From Bacteroidales bacterium (GTDB lineage: Bacteria > Bacteroidota > Bacteroidia > Bacteroidales > Paludibacteraceae), in assembly GCA_012837935.1 (NCBI GenBank), contig DUQG01000080.1, forward strand, positions 24,269 through 88,268: a stretch of DNA of 64,000 nucleotides. Direction: 5' to 3'. The translations under genes and the position numbers were made by a program. Shown here one piece after another: positions 51,390-60,658 of the stretch. The notes below the pieces were generated by a model, which ran no database searches, was not told the origin of the DNA, and saw only the letters and a list, made by a program, of their open reading frames with translations. The first letter of the stretch is position 1; the number at the start of each line of letters is the position of its first letter.

Positions 51390-52064
51390 TTAGCTTTCTT
51401 CATTCAAGCGAGCAATAATTGTCTCGTTTCCAGTGGTTGATTCGCCTACAGTAACAAAAATTTCCGCATCCATCGGCAAAAACAAATCAACACGCGAGCC
51501 AAACTTAATAAAACCAATTTGCTCATTTAAGTGGTAAGATTTACCGGCTTTGGCATAAGTTACAATTCTTCGAGCTATTGCACCTGCAATTTGTCGCATC
51601 AAAATTTGCGATTTACCCGGCGTTTCTATTACTATCGTAGAACGCTCGTTGTCAATACTTGCTTTAGGCGAGTAAGCCACACGGTAATTCCCGTTATGAT
51701 GCTTAACCATCAGCACCTTTCCACCTATCGGAACCCAATTGGCATGCACATTGAAAACCGACATAAAAATCGAAATTTGAATACGTTTATCGCCAAAATA
51801 CTCATGTTCTTCGGTAGGTTCCACCACGACGATAGTTCCGTCTGCCGGCGCTACCACAAGACTCGGATCGTCAATTTCCACTACGCGACTCGGATTCCTG
51901 AAAAAGAACATCACAAAGATAAAAAGCAGTGCCGAAACAATCACATTGGCAGCTAAAATGGACTTTGGATACTGCAAATAGACAATTACATTAATTACAA
52001 AAAGCAATAAGAGTGTGAATGCAATTATCCATTTACCCTCCTTATGTATCTTTACATACTTCAT
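51390..52064 (-). CDS. psd: Phosphatidylserine decarboxylase, short form
   Basis: From the ATG at 52062-52064 (MKYVKIHKEGKWI) the protein has 224 residues; the frame is open 9 codons more. There are two N-terminal helices (about 12-60), then FFRNPSR, VVAPADGTIVVVE, FMSVFNVHANWVP and the self-cleavage Gly-Ser in IKFGSRVDLFLP, where the pyruvoyl group forms. It makes phosphatidylethanolamine at the inner membrane. It is the short archaeal-type/Bacteroidota form. Confidence 0.95.
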   Translation of the reverse strand: MKYVKIHKEGKWIIAFTLLLLFVINVIVYLQYPKSILAANVIVSALLFIFVMFFFRNPSRVVEIDDPSLVVAPADGTIVVVEPTEEHEYFGDKRIQISIFMSVFNVHANWVPIGGKVLMVKHHNGNYRVAYSPKASIDNERSTIVIETPGKSQILMRQIAGAIARRIVTYAKAGKSYHLNEQIGFIKFGSRVDLFLPMDAEIFVTVGESTTGNETIIARLNEES

Positions 52065-52133
52065 ATTTTTCCGTTTTGTTACAGCAAACAAAGTTAATTA
52101 TTTAAATCTAATACCACAAGCAGCCGCTATAAA

Positions 52134-52164
52134 TTTTCGATTTTCTTAAAAATGATTACCTTTG
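52134..52164 (+). promoter_or_regulatory. Putative sigma-A promoter of purB
   Basis: TTTT at 52134 (weak -33), a 19-nt spacer, and TACCTTTG at 52157-52164 (exact TAnnTTTG). It is 45 nt before the purB ATG. Confidence 0.6.
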
Positions 52165-52209
52165 TAACTTAATATTTTTATTTACTCAATCAAAGAAAAT
52201 ATTTCCATT

Positions 52210-53553
52210 ATGGCACTCACTTCACTTAACGCAGTTTCCCCTGTTGATGGGCGTTACCACTCGAAAACCAAAGTTTATTCAAAGTATTTTTCTGAATTTG
52301 CATTAATCCACTACCGCACATTGGTGGAAGTAGAATATTTCATCGCACTCTGCGAACTTCCATTGCCACAGTTGGAAACCGTATCAGCTACTGTTTTCCC
52401 AAAATTACGTGAAATTTACACCAAATTCACAGAAAATGATGCTCAGAAAATCAAAGACATCGAGCGAGTTACCAATCACGATGTGAAAGCTGTTGAGTAC
52501 TTTCTGAAAGAAAAATTTGACGCACTTGGACTAAGTGAGTACAAAGAGTTCATCCATTTTGGACTTACATCGCAAGACATTAACAACACCGCCGTGCCAA
52601 TTTCCGTAAAAGATGCACTCGAACAGGTTTACATTCCTGAAATGGAACTTTTAATCAAAGAGTTGACCTACAAAGCCGACGAATGGCGTGATGTTTCTAT
52701 GCTTGCCAAAACACACGGTCAACCTGCCTCGCCTACCCGATTGGGTAAGGAAATAATGGTTTTTGTGTATCGCCTGAACACGCAGCTTGAACAATTGAAA
52801 GCGGTGCCACATAGTGGAAAATTTGGTGGTGCTACAGGTAATTTCAATGCTCATAATGTAGCTTACCCTACCATCGATTGGAAAGCTTTTGGGAATCATT
52901 TTTTAAGAGAAAAATTGGGTCTGCGACGTGAAGCTTGGACTACTCAAATATCAAACTACGACAATCTGGCGGCTCTTTTTGATGCTATGCGTCGCATAAA
53001 CACCATCTTGATTGATTTTAGCAGAGATATTTGGTCGTATGTTTCAATGGAATATTTCAAGCAAAAAATCAAAGCGGGCGAAGTAGGTTCATCCGCAATG
53101 CCGCATAAAGTAAATCCGATTGATTTTGAAAATGCGGAAGGAAACCTCGGCATGGCCAATGCAATTTTAGGATTTTTGAGCAATAAACTTCCTATTTCTC
53201 GCCTGCAACGTGACCTTACGGACAGCACGGTACTTAGAAATGTAGGAATGCCATTTGCTCACACCATGATTGCTACGCAAAGTCTGCATAAAGGAATCGG
53301 AAAACTTCTGCTGAACGAAATGGCGGTTTACAAAGAATTAGACAACAGTTGGGCTGTAGTGGCAGAAGGCATCCAAACTATTTTGAGACGCGAAAAATAC
53401 CCCGAACCTTATGAAGCACTTAAAGCACTGACTCGTACCAACGAAGGCATCAACGAACGCACCATTCACGACTTTATCAAAACGCTAAACGTAAGCGAAA
53501 GTGTAAAAGACGAACTCAGACGAATTACACCGCGTAATTACACGGGAATATAA
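52210..53553 (+). CDS. purB: Adenylosuccinate lyase
   Basis: The 447-residue protein has the fumarase-superfamily signature SSAMPHKVNPIDFENAEGN, an N-terminal LNAVSPVDGRYHSKT, KTHGQPASPTRLGKE and IERVTNHDVKAVEYFL. It catalyses two steps of purine synthesis, on SAICAR and on adenylosuccinate. The sequence and length are of the E. coli PurB type. It is 43 bp before the ABC exporter gene. Confidence 0.97.
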   Translation: MALTSLNAVSPVDGRYHSKTKVYSKYFSEFALIHYRTLVEVEYFIALCELPLPQLETVSATVFPKLREIYTKFTENDAQKIKDIERVTNHDVKAVEYFLKEKFDALGLSEYKEFIHFGLTSQDINNTAVPISVKDALEQVYIPEMELLIKELTYKADEWRDVSMLAKTHGQPASPTRLGKEIMVFVYRLNTQLEQLKAVPHSGKFGGATGNFNAHNVAYPTIDWKAFGNHFLREKLGLRREAWTTQISNYDNLAALFDAMRRINTILIDFSRDIWSYVSMEYFKQKIKAGEVGSSAMPHKVNPIDFENAEGNLGMANAILGFLSNKLPISRLQRDLTDSTVLRNVGMPFAHTMIATQSLHKGIGKLLLNEMAVYKELDNSWAVVAEGIQTILRREKYPEPYEALKALTRTNEGINERTIHDFIKTLNVSESVKDELRRITPRNYTGI

Positions 53554-53595
53554 TTCTATAAAAACTCGTTTTCTTGTCAACTAAAACACTGTTAT

Positions 53596-55434
53596 ATGTT
53601 TGACTTTCTGACTTTAATTAAACGATTTATACCACCGTATAAAAAGTATGTTTTCCTGAACTTGCTGGCAAACTTGCTGTCCACCTTGTTCAGTCTGTTT
53701 TCATTTGCTGCCTTAATTCCCATTTTGAACATTCTTTTTGGGGTTACAAAGTCAAACACCGTCTATCAGCCGTGGACGTGGGACGATGGCGTACAAAACA
53801 TTTTGGATGCAGTAAAAAACAACCTGGCTTTTTGGCTTGAAAACACCATTTTGGAACAAGGTGCAAGCACTGCACTTATTTATATTGCGCTGTTTCTTAT
53901 CGTAATGACTTTTTTGAAAACAGGAACATCTTACCTCGCTTCCTTTTTTGTGATTCCCATTCGTACAGGCGTATTGCGTGATTTGCGCAATCAAATGTAC
54001 CGAAAAATCATCTCACTTCCCATCGGGTTTTTCTCTGACGAGCGCAAAGGTGACATTATGTCACGCATGACAAACGATGTGATAGAAGTCGAAGCATCGA
54101 TTATCAGTTCGCTGGATATGGTGCTGAAAAACCCGATTATGATTGCTATCTATTTTGCAGCGATGCTTATTCTCAGTTGGAAGTTGACACTTTTTGTTTT
54201 CATCCTACTTCCCATAAGTGTTTGGCTGATAGGGATTATTGGACGCTCACTTCATCGTCAGTCTAAGCTCGGACAAGAACAGACCGGCGAAATGCTCTCG
54301 CAAATCGAAGAAACACTTGGTGGACTGCGCATAATAAAAGCGTTTAATGCAGAAAAGAAACTTGAAGACCGATTTACAGAACTGAATAATAAAATTCGCA
54401 AAACTTTCCACCGAATTTTCAGAAGATACAATCTGGCACATCCCGTTAGCGAACTCTTCGGAACTATCGTAATTGCCATTTTGCTTTGGTTTGGTGGTTA
54501 TCTGATTTTAAGCGACAACAGCAGCATCGAAGCAGCCGAATTTATCTACTATTTGGTTGTTTTCTACCTGATTGTACCTCCCGCCAAAGAGCTTTCCCGT
54601 GCCTCATACAGCATCCAAAAAGGGATGGCATCCATGGATAGGATTGACAGAATTTTAGCAGAAGAAAACAATATCGACGACCCGAAAAACCCACTTTCAA
54701 TTCCTGATAAAATTGAAAAAATTGAGTATAAAAACGTTAGTTTCAAATACGAAACAGATTGGGTGCTGCGAAATATCAATCTGACTATTCCTATCGGGCA
54801 AACTGTGGCATTGGTAGGTCAATCCGGTTCCGGGAAATCGACTTTGGTTGATTTGCTGCCTCGTTTTTACGACCCCGTGGAAGGTGAAATCTGCATAAAC
54901 GACACCAACATTAAGGCATTTACTCGCCACGATTTACGGGCATTGATGGGAAATGTAAATCAGGAAGCGATACTATTCAACGATACATTCTTTAATAATA
55001 TTGCTTTTGGTGTAGAAAATGCCACACAAGAAATGGTAGAGCAAGCTGCCAAAATCGCTAACGCACACGAATTTATCACAGCTACAGAAAATGGCTATCA
55101 ATCTACCATTGGTGACCGTGGCAGCAAACTTTCAGGCGGTCAGCGTCAGCGATTAAGCATTGCACGTGCTGTTCTTAAAAACCCACCGATTTTAATTTTG
55201 GATGAAGCTACTTCGGCTTTGGATACCGAATCGGAATACATGGTACAGGAAGCGTTGGATAATCTGATGAAAAACCGCACTACAGTTGTCATTGCACACC
55301 GACTTTCTACCATCAAACGAGCCGACCTTATCTGTGTAATGCATGAAGGCGAAATTGTAGAACGTGGCAAACATGACGAACTGATTGCATTGAACGGCTA
55401 TTATAAAAAATTGGTGGATATGCAGTCGTTCTAA
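53596..55434 (+). CDS. ABC exporter, MsbA/lipid flippase-like
   Basis: The 612-residue half-transporter has six membrane helices (about 20-340) with ISLPIGFFSDERKGDIMSRMTNDV, and an ATPase domain with VGQSGSGKSTLVDLLPRFYDP, LSGGQRQRLSIARAVL, LILDEATSALD and the switch HRLSTI. It works as a homodimer and may export lipid or lipopolysaccharide precursors; the substrate is inferred from family resemblance only. A palindromic terminator follows. Confidence 0.92.
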   Translation: MFDFLTLIKRFIPPYKKYVFLNLLANLLSTLFSLFSFAALIPILNILFGVTKSNTVYQPWTWDDGVQNILDAVKNNLAFWLENTILEQGASTALIYIALFLIVMTFLKTGTSYLASFFVIPIRTGVLRDLRNQMYRKIISLPIGFFSDERKGDIMSRMTNDVIEVEASIISSLDMVLKNPIMIAIYFAAMLILSWKLTLFVFILLPISVWLIGIIGRSLHRQSKLGQEQTGEMLSQIEETLGGLRIIKAFNAEKKLEDRFTELNNKIRKTFHRIFRRYNLAHPVSELFGTIVIAILLWFGGYLILSDNSSIEAAEFIYYLVVFYLIVPPAKELSRASYSIQKGMASMDRIDRILAEENNIDDPKNPLSIPDKIEKIEYKNVSFKYETDWVLRNINLTIPIGQTVALVGQSGSGKSTLVDLLPRFYDPVEGEICINDTNIKAFTRHDLRALMGNVNQEAILFNDTFFNNIAFGVENATQEMVEQAAKIANAHEFITATENGYQSTIGDRGSKLSGGQRQRLSIARAVLKNPPILILDEATSALDTESEYMVQEALDNLMKNRTTVVIAHRLSTIKRADLICVMHEGEIVERGKHDELIALNGYYKKLVDMQSF

Positions 55435-55450
55435 ATTAAAAATCTATAGA

Positions 55451-55490
55451 TACAAAAAACGAGAAACCAATTGGTTTCTCGTTTTTTGTA
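55451..55490. terminator. Perfect 40-bp palindrome, bidirectional terminator
   Basis: TACAAAAAACGAGAAACCAA (55451-55470) is exactly mirrored by 55471-55490, with no mismatches and no spacer. It carries A-run/T-run flanks and lies between the convergent ABC exporter and outer-membrane protein genes. Confidence 0.85.
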
Positions 55491-55505
55491 TTTTTCCTTG
55501 TTCAC

Positions 55506-55973
55506 TTAAAATCTATAACGAATACCTAATGCTACGTAATCATAAGATCCACCCACTTCCGGAAGAAAGTAAAGTGCGGGACGATAGTCAAGTGACAATT
55601 GAAGTGGAATTGGGAAGTTATACGCAAGACCTATTTGACCGGCTATTGCCAAACCAAATCCCGACTCCCACGTTTCGACTTCATTTTTATACCAACGTGT
55701 ACCTAACTGAGCCCCTAATCCGGCATACCAATCAAGTCCGCCATCAATATTCCACAACCACTGATAGATACCTGATGCGATAAAAGCATTGCGCTCGCCT
55801 AAACCATAAAGACCTAAGTCTGCTTCTAAACGAGTGTTTCCTGAGAAAGGATGCTGATAAGATAATTCTGCTCCATTTCCCAATCGAATACCAATTGCTC
55901 TATCGTTTGTTTGTGCCTCAGCTACCATTGTAGCTGTCATTAATAACGCAAATGCTAAAAATACTTTTCTCAT
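55506..55973 (-). CDS. Small outer-membrane beta-barrel protein
   Basis: The 155-residue protein has a signal peptide (MRKVFLAFALLMTATMVAEAQ, cleavage about 21). The mature part has alternating beta strands with aromatic girdles (LRLEA-type and LDWYAGLGAQLGTRWYK, IGLAYNFPIPLQLSLDYRPALYF) and ends YVALGIRYRF, with the terminal Phe common in barrels. It lies on the outer membrane. The role is unknown. Confidence 0.85.
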   Translation of the reverse strand: MRKVFLAFALLMTATMVAEAQTNDRAIGIRLGNGAELSYQHPFSGNTRLEADLGLYGLGERNAFIASGIYQWLWNIDGGLDWYAGLGAQLGTRWYKNEVETWESGFGLAIAGQIGLAYNFPIPLQLSLDYRPALYFLPEVGGSYDYVALGIRYRF

Positions 55974-56102
55974 TTTTGTTTGTTTTTTTAATTTTAATAA
56001 TCTGTTTTATAAATATCTGTTATTGATTTCTAATTTGATGTTATTATTTATCGGAAGTACAGCAAACTGTGGCTACAACTCCCCACTTTATAAACTTTCT
56101 AC

Positions 56103-57893
56103 TTAACACTCAGGCTCTATCCAGTCACCATTTCGTTTGATAAGTTCAATCAATCTATCCACCGCCTCCTCTTCCGGCACTCCTTTTTCTATACATTCTT
56201 GTTTTTTGTATAGCATAATGGTGCCTCTTCCACCACCTACATACCCATAATCAGCATCCGCCATTTCACCGGGACCGTTTACTATACACCCCATAATTCC
56301 TATTTTCAATCCGGTCAAATGCGAAGTTTTCGCTTTCACTCGTGCAATAACTGTTTGCAAGTCAAAATGTGTCCTTCCACATCCGGGACAAGAGATAAAT
56401 TCCGTTTTACTTACTCTTACGCGCGAGGCTTGCAATATTCCGAAAGAAATGGATAAAATATCTTCGTCAGAAATTATGCCTTCATTTTGTAAAAGAATAC
56501 CATCGGCTAATCCATCAACAAAAATTATACCTAAATCAGCCGCAGCTTTAATTTGCAGCGCTTCCAAATCATTTTCATTATACTTTCCAACGACAATTAC
56601 AGGCGTATTTATTCCCTCTGCCATCAGTGTGTGAACAAAAGCACGGCACTCGCCAACAGGATTTTCACTACCATGTTCCAGCAACAAAATTAAATTTTGG
56701 TTTTCTTTGAAAATCTCTAACGTACTTTCTGATAATTCTTTGTAAGTTACTTTTAAGAAAGTTAGGTCATCATCTAATTTTTGAGGAAAATCATCCAATG
56801 TGTAAATATGGTACTTTTTACCTGTTCCATCTACGATATAACTTCCTTCCAATATATAATCGGGTTTTAGCGTATTGTGCTTACAAGGTTTTGAAATTAC
56901 CACAGGCAAGCTATCGTCACCAATATTTTTAATCCGATACGTTTTTCGTCTTGTAAATGGTTTGACTTCAAGCTTTTTCGATGTTTTTGGTGCAATTTGG
57001 GTCTTGTTTTCAGCTCGTGCCGCTATATAATCTCGAAGCAATTTTGCTACAGGAATTTCCGCTTCAGGTGCTTCGCTCAATGAAACTCGAATTGTATCGC
57101 CAATTCCTTCTGCCAATAATCCACCAATCCCAATCGCCGATTTAATTCGTCCATCTTCACCATCACCCGCTTCGGTTACGCCTAAGTGAATCGGAAAATC
57201 AAATCCTTCTTTGTCCATCTGTTCCACAAGAAGTCGCACCGACTGTATCATCATCACGGTGTTAGACGCTTTCATTGAGATAACCACATTGTCAAAATCC
57301 TCCTCCCTGCAAATCCTTAGAAACTCCATACACGACTCCACCATCCCTTCAGCCGTATTTCCCCATTTTAGCAACATCCGTTCGCTTAGGGAACCGTGAT
57401 TTACTCCAATTCTGATAGCTGTATTATGTTTTTTACACACATTTAGAAAATCCACAAAACGAGATTTTATTTTCAAAAACTCTTGCTGATATTCCTCATC
57501 CGAATACTCGTTAGGCTTTTGCGTTTTTATGCTGCTCACGTAGTTTCCGGGATTTATTCTCACTTTTTCCAAAAATTGAGCTGCATAATCCGCCACATTG
57601 GCATTAAAGTGTACATCCGCCACAAAAGGCACCACAGATCCTTCGCCATGCACTTTGTCACGAATCATTTTCAAACTATCCACCTCTTTTTGACCTTGCG
57701 TGGTTAGTCGCACTAAATCAGCACCTGCCTCAACTATACGAACAAACTGAGCCGCCGAGCCTTCTACGTCATTCGTGTTTGTATTTGCCATGGATTGAAG
57801 CCGAATCGGGGCACTGCCACCCATAGTCAAATCACCAATTCGAATTTCTTTTGTTAATCGACGAGAATAATTATAAACACTTGATTTACACAT
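56103..57893 (-). CDS. ispG: 4-hydroxy-3-methylbut-2-en-1-yl diphosphate synthase (IspG/GcpE), long form
   Basis: The 596-residue protein is the three-domain form of plants and Bacteroidota: an N-terminal TIM-barrel (residues 1-300, IRLQSMANTNTND, IRIGVNHGSLSERML), an inserted middle domain (about 300-470), and a C-terminal Fe-S domain with ISCPGCGRTHFD and IGIMGCIVNGPGEMADADYG. It makes HMBPP in the MEP isoprenoid pathway. It starts 180 bp from the divergent sulP gene. Confidence 0.96.
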   Translation of the reverse strand: MCKSSVYNYSRRLTKEIRIGDLTMGGSAPIRLQSMANTNTNDVEGSAAQFVRIVEAGADLVRLTTQGQKEVDSLKMIRDKVHGEGSVVPFVADVHFNANVADYAAQFLEKVRINPGNYVSSIKTQKPNEYSDEEYQQEFLKIKSRFVDFLNVCKKHNTAIRIGVNHGSLSERMLLKWGNTAEGMVESCMEFLRICREEDFDNVVISMKASNTVMMIQSVRLLVEQMDKEGFDFPIHLGVTEAGDGEDGRIKSAIGIGGLLAEGIGDTIRVSLSEAPEAEIPVAKLLRDYIAARAENKTQIAPKTSKKLEVKPFTRRKTYRIKNIGDDSLPVVISKPCKHNTLKPDYILEGSYIVDGTGKKYHIYTLDDFPQKLDDDLTFLKVTYKELSESTLEIFKENQNLILLLEHGSENPVGECRAFVHTLMAEGINTPVIVVGKYNENDLEALQIKAAADLGIIFVDGLADGILLQNEGIISDEDILSISFGILQASRVRVSKTEFISCPGCGRTHFDLQTVIARVKAKTSHLTGLKIGIMGCIVNGPGEMADADYGYVGGGRGTIMLYKKQECIEKGVPEEEAVDRLIELIKRNGDWIEPEC

Positions 57894-57940
57894 GTTTGAA
57901 AAGTTTTATTTTTTTATGTATATTTGAGAGCTAGGTATTA

Positions 57941-57972
57941 TTTCATAAAAAAAACAAAAATGATTACCTTTG
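57941..57972 (+). promoter_or_regulatory. Putative sigma-A promoter of the SulP gene
   Basis: TTTC (57941-57944), a 20-nt spacer and TACCTTTG (57965-57972, exact TAnnTTTG). It lies 100 nt before the ATG at 58072, so the leader is rather long. Confidence 0.55.
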
Positions 57973-58071
57973 CACTCGAAATAAGAAGTTTACAGTTTTG
58001 TAAGCTTTTTTTACTTAAAAGAGCTTTGCAAAGTTAACAATTTACTTCTTTTTATCTAAAATTTTTTACAA

Positions 58072-59751
58072 ATGAAAAAAGTTTTTGAACCACAAATCAT
58101 CCATTCTCTTAAAAATTACAACAAAGAGAAGTTCTATGCCGATTTGATGGCGGGAATTATTGTCGGGATAGTGGCGCTTCCGCTTGCTATTGCCTTTGGT
58201 ATCACTTCGGGGGTTACACCTGAAAAAGGTATCTACACCGCCATCATTGCCGGATTTATTATCTCATTTTTGGGTGGTAGCAAAGTGCAAATCGGTGGTC
58301 CTACCGGTGCATTTATTATTATAGTTTATGGCGTTGTGCAGCAGTACGGTATTACCGGACTTGCCATTGCTACGATAATCGCGGGGGTTATGCTTCTTGC
58401 CATGGGACTTTTGAAACTGGGTGCAGTTATTAAGTTTATTCCCTATCCGGTAGTAGTAGGTTTTACAAGCGGTATTGCAATGACTATTTTTGCTACGCAA
58501 ATAAAAGACCTATTCGGATTAGAAATAGCCAAAGTTCCTGCCGACTTTCTTCACAAATGGGTAGCTTACGCTCAAAATATCGGCTCTATCAATTGGTGGG
58601 CGACACTTATTGGTGTTGCTTCTATTGTTGTTATTGCCATTACACCCAAATTTTCAAAAAAAATTCCGGGCTCGCTAATTGCTATTATCGTAATGACAGT
58701 GGTAGTTTACATTATGAAAAACAACTTTGGCATTCAGGGTATAGAGACCATCGGTGATAGGTTTACCATCAATGCCGCACTTCCGGAAATGACAACTTAT
58801 AATATTGACTTTGAAGCGGTTCGAACGCTGTTACCCGTAGCGTTTTCTATTGCCATGCTTGGCGCTATTGAGTCTTTACTTTCTGCTACGGTAGCTGACG
58901 GGGTTATCGGCAGCAAGCACAATTCCAATACAGAGTTAATTGCTCAAGGTGTCGCCAATATCGTTACGCCGCTTTTTGGTGGTATTCCTGCTACAGGTGC
59001 CATTGCACGTACCATGACCAACATTAACAACGGTGGACGCACGCCGATTGCCGGAATTATTCACGCGGTTGTTTTACTGCTTATCCTACTGTTTTTGGGT
59101 GATTTAACCAAACATATTCCTATGGCTTGCCTAGCAGGTGTTTTGGTAATTGTAGCTTACAATATGAGTGAGTGGCGTACATTCCGTTCTTTGCTGAAAA
59201 ACAATCGTTCAGATGCTGCGGTACTTGTTACCACTTTCTTACTGACCGTTATTTTCGACTTGACAATTGCTATCCAAATCGGATTGTTGCTGGCAGTTGT
59301 ACTATTTATCAGACGTGTTTCTGCCGTTTCCACCGTATCTGTATTTAAGAGCGAGCTAGAAACCTCTATCGATGGTGATTTCGTTTCAGATACAGAAACC
59401 ATTCAAATTCCGAAAGGTGTATCTGTTTATGAAATTGAAGGTCCTTTCTTCTTCGGTGTTGCCAATAAATTTGAAGAAACTATTAAGCAAGTAGGCGGCT
59501 CACCGAAAGTGCGAATTATTCGAATGCGCAAAGTGCCATTTATGGATACTACAGGCGCCAATAACCTTCGAAATCTTATTGTCATGTCGCACAAAGACGG
59601 TACGAAAATTATCCTATCCGGGGTGAATGATTCTGTAAGAGCCGTGCTTGACAAAACAAGCATTCCGGATTTAATTGGAAGAGAAAATATCTGTTCCAAC
59701 ATCCATGAAGCACTGAAGAAATCGGAGGAACTTATAGCAGAAATTGAATAA
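58072..59751 (+). CDS. SulP-family anion transporter with STAS domain
   Basis: The 559-residue protein has 10-12 helices in the first 430 residues, with DLMAGIIVGIVALPLAIAFGITSGVTPEKGIYTAIIAGF and SKVQIGGPTGAFIIIV typical of SulP/SLC26. A C-terminal STAS domain (about 440-555) contains IRMRKVPFMDTTGANNL. It carries sulfate, bicarbonate or another anion; which one is not evident. Confidence 0.93.
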   Translation: MKKVFEPQIIHSLKNYNKEKFYADLMAGIIVGIVALPLAIAFGITSGVTPEKGIYTAIIAGFIISFLGGSKVQIGGPTGAFIIIVYGVVQQYGITGLAIATIIAGVMLLAMGLLKLGAVIKFIPYPVVVGFTSGIAMTIFATQIKDLFGLEIAKVPADFLHKWVAYAQNIGSINWWATLIGVASIVVIAITPKFSKKIPGSLIAIIVMTVVVYIMKNNFGIQGIETIGDRFTINAALPEMTTYNIDFEAVRTLLPVAFSIAMLGAIESLLSATVADGVIGSKHNSNTELIAQGVANIVTPLFGGIPATGAIARTMTNINNGGRTPIAGIIHAVVLLLILLFLGDLTKHIPMACLAGVLVIVAYNMSEWRTFRSLLKNNRSDAAVLVTTFLLTVIFDLTIAIQIGLLLAVVLFIRRVSAVSTVSVFKSELETSIDGDFVSDTETIQIPKGVSVYEIEGPFFFGVANKFEETIKQVGGSPKVRIIRMRKVPFMDTTGANNLRNLIVMSHKDGTKIILSGVNDSVRAVLDKTSIPDLIGRENICSNIHEALKKSEELIAEIE

Positions 59752-59786
59752 ATTGATAGTTTATTTGAATAAAATTGCTTAAATAG

Positions 59787-59817
59787 TTTTTTTATTCAAA
59801 TCAAAACCTTATTTTTG
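59787..59817 (+). promoter_or_regulatory. Putative promoter of the coiled-coil/zapA operon
   Basis: TTTT (59787-59790), a 19-nt spacer and TATTTTTG (59810-59817) match TAnnTTTG. It is 22 nt before the ATG at 59839. Confidence 0.5.
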
Positions 59818-59838
59818 TAAAGATTTTTTTGAAAAAGA

Positions 59839-60132
59839 ATGGAAAATCGTTACAAAAATCTAATCATGGAGTTTGAGGCAAACGTCAAAAAACTTATTGC
59901 AGAGCGAAATGCGCTTTTAGAGGAAAACAAAACCATAAAAGCAGAAGCCGCGCGTAAGCAAGAGGAACTAATGCAAGCTCACAAGGAAATTTTGGATTTG
60001 CGTAAAGAATGCACTCTTTTAGAGACTGCAAGCGGATTAGGCGGCTCCGCAGAAAGCCGCGAGTATTCCAAAAAGCACTTAAACAACTTAGTGCGGGAAA
60101 TAGATAAATGTTTAGCACTTCTAAATGAATAG
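59839..60132 (+). CDS. Small coiled-coil protein upstream of zapA
   Basis: The 97-residue protein is almost wholly alpha-helical with heptads (NVKKLIAERNALLEENKTIKAEAARKQEEL) and ends in REIDKCLALLNE. There is no signal or transmembrane segment. It lies 100 bp before zapA on the same strand. By position and size it may be a cell-division co-factor similar in style to ZapB; this is inference from context. Confidence 0.75.
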   Translation: MENRYKNLIMEFEANVKKLIAERNALLEENKTIKAEAARKQEELMQAHKEILDLRKECTLLETASGLGGSAESREYSKKHLNNLVREIDKCLALLNE

Positions 60133-60232
60133 GCTGTTTTACAGCTATATAATGAATTTTTCACATAAGCAAAGTGAATGTAAAATTGCATTGTAGAAAA
60201 GCTTATATTTTGAAATAAAACATCTTACACGA

Positions 60233-60523
60233 ATGAAGAATAGCGATGTGTTTACTATAAATATTCTGCTGAATGGCGTGAGAATGCCATTAAAAATTCG
60301 CCGTGAAGATGAAGAGATTTATCGAAATGCTGAAAAAATTGTAAATAAGTACTTGGAACAGTACAGAACGCAATTCAGTCAACGGAGCATGGAAGAAATC
60401 TTAACTTTGGTGGCATTTCAAGTGGCTGTAGTCTTGGCAAAACAAAATAAGAATCAGGACATCAACCCATTGGCTGAAAAAATTGAAGAACTTAACAAGG
60501 AGTTGAAAGAGCTTTTGGTGTAA
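60233..60523 (+). CDS. zapA: Cell division protein ZapA
   Basis: The 96-residue protein has the ZapA fold pattern: beta-rich NILLNGVRMPLKIRREDEEIYRNAEKIVNKYLEQYR, then a C-terminal coiled coil (EEILTLVAFQVAVVLAKQNKNQD). ZapA binds and bundles FtsZ at the division ring. Its length and spacing fit the family. Confidence 0.9.
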   Translation: MKNSDVFTINILLNGVRMPLKIRREDEEIYRNAEKIVNKYLEQYRTQFSQRSMEEILTLVAFQVAVVLAKQNKNQDINPLAEKIEELNKELKELLV

Positions 60524-60658
60524 CCGGAAGGATTTTTCACTTTACCATTTATTATTTACCGCATTGGATTGTTTGACTTTTTCAGAAAGATCTGAAATAG
60601 ACTGCAATTGAATGCGATTTTTATTTTTAAATACACCATAAAAACCAACTAAAATTAT

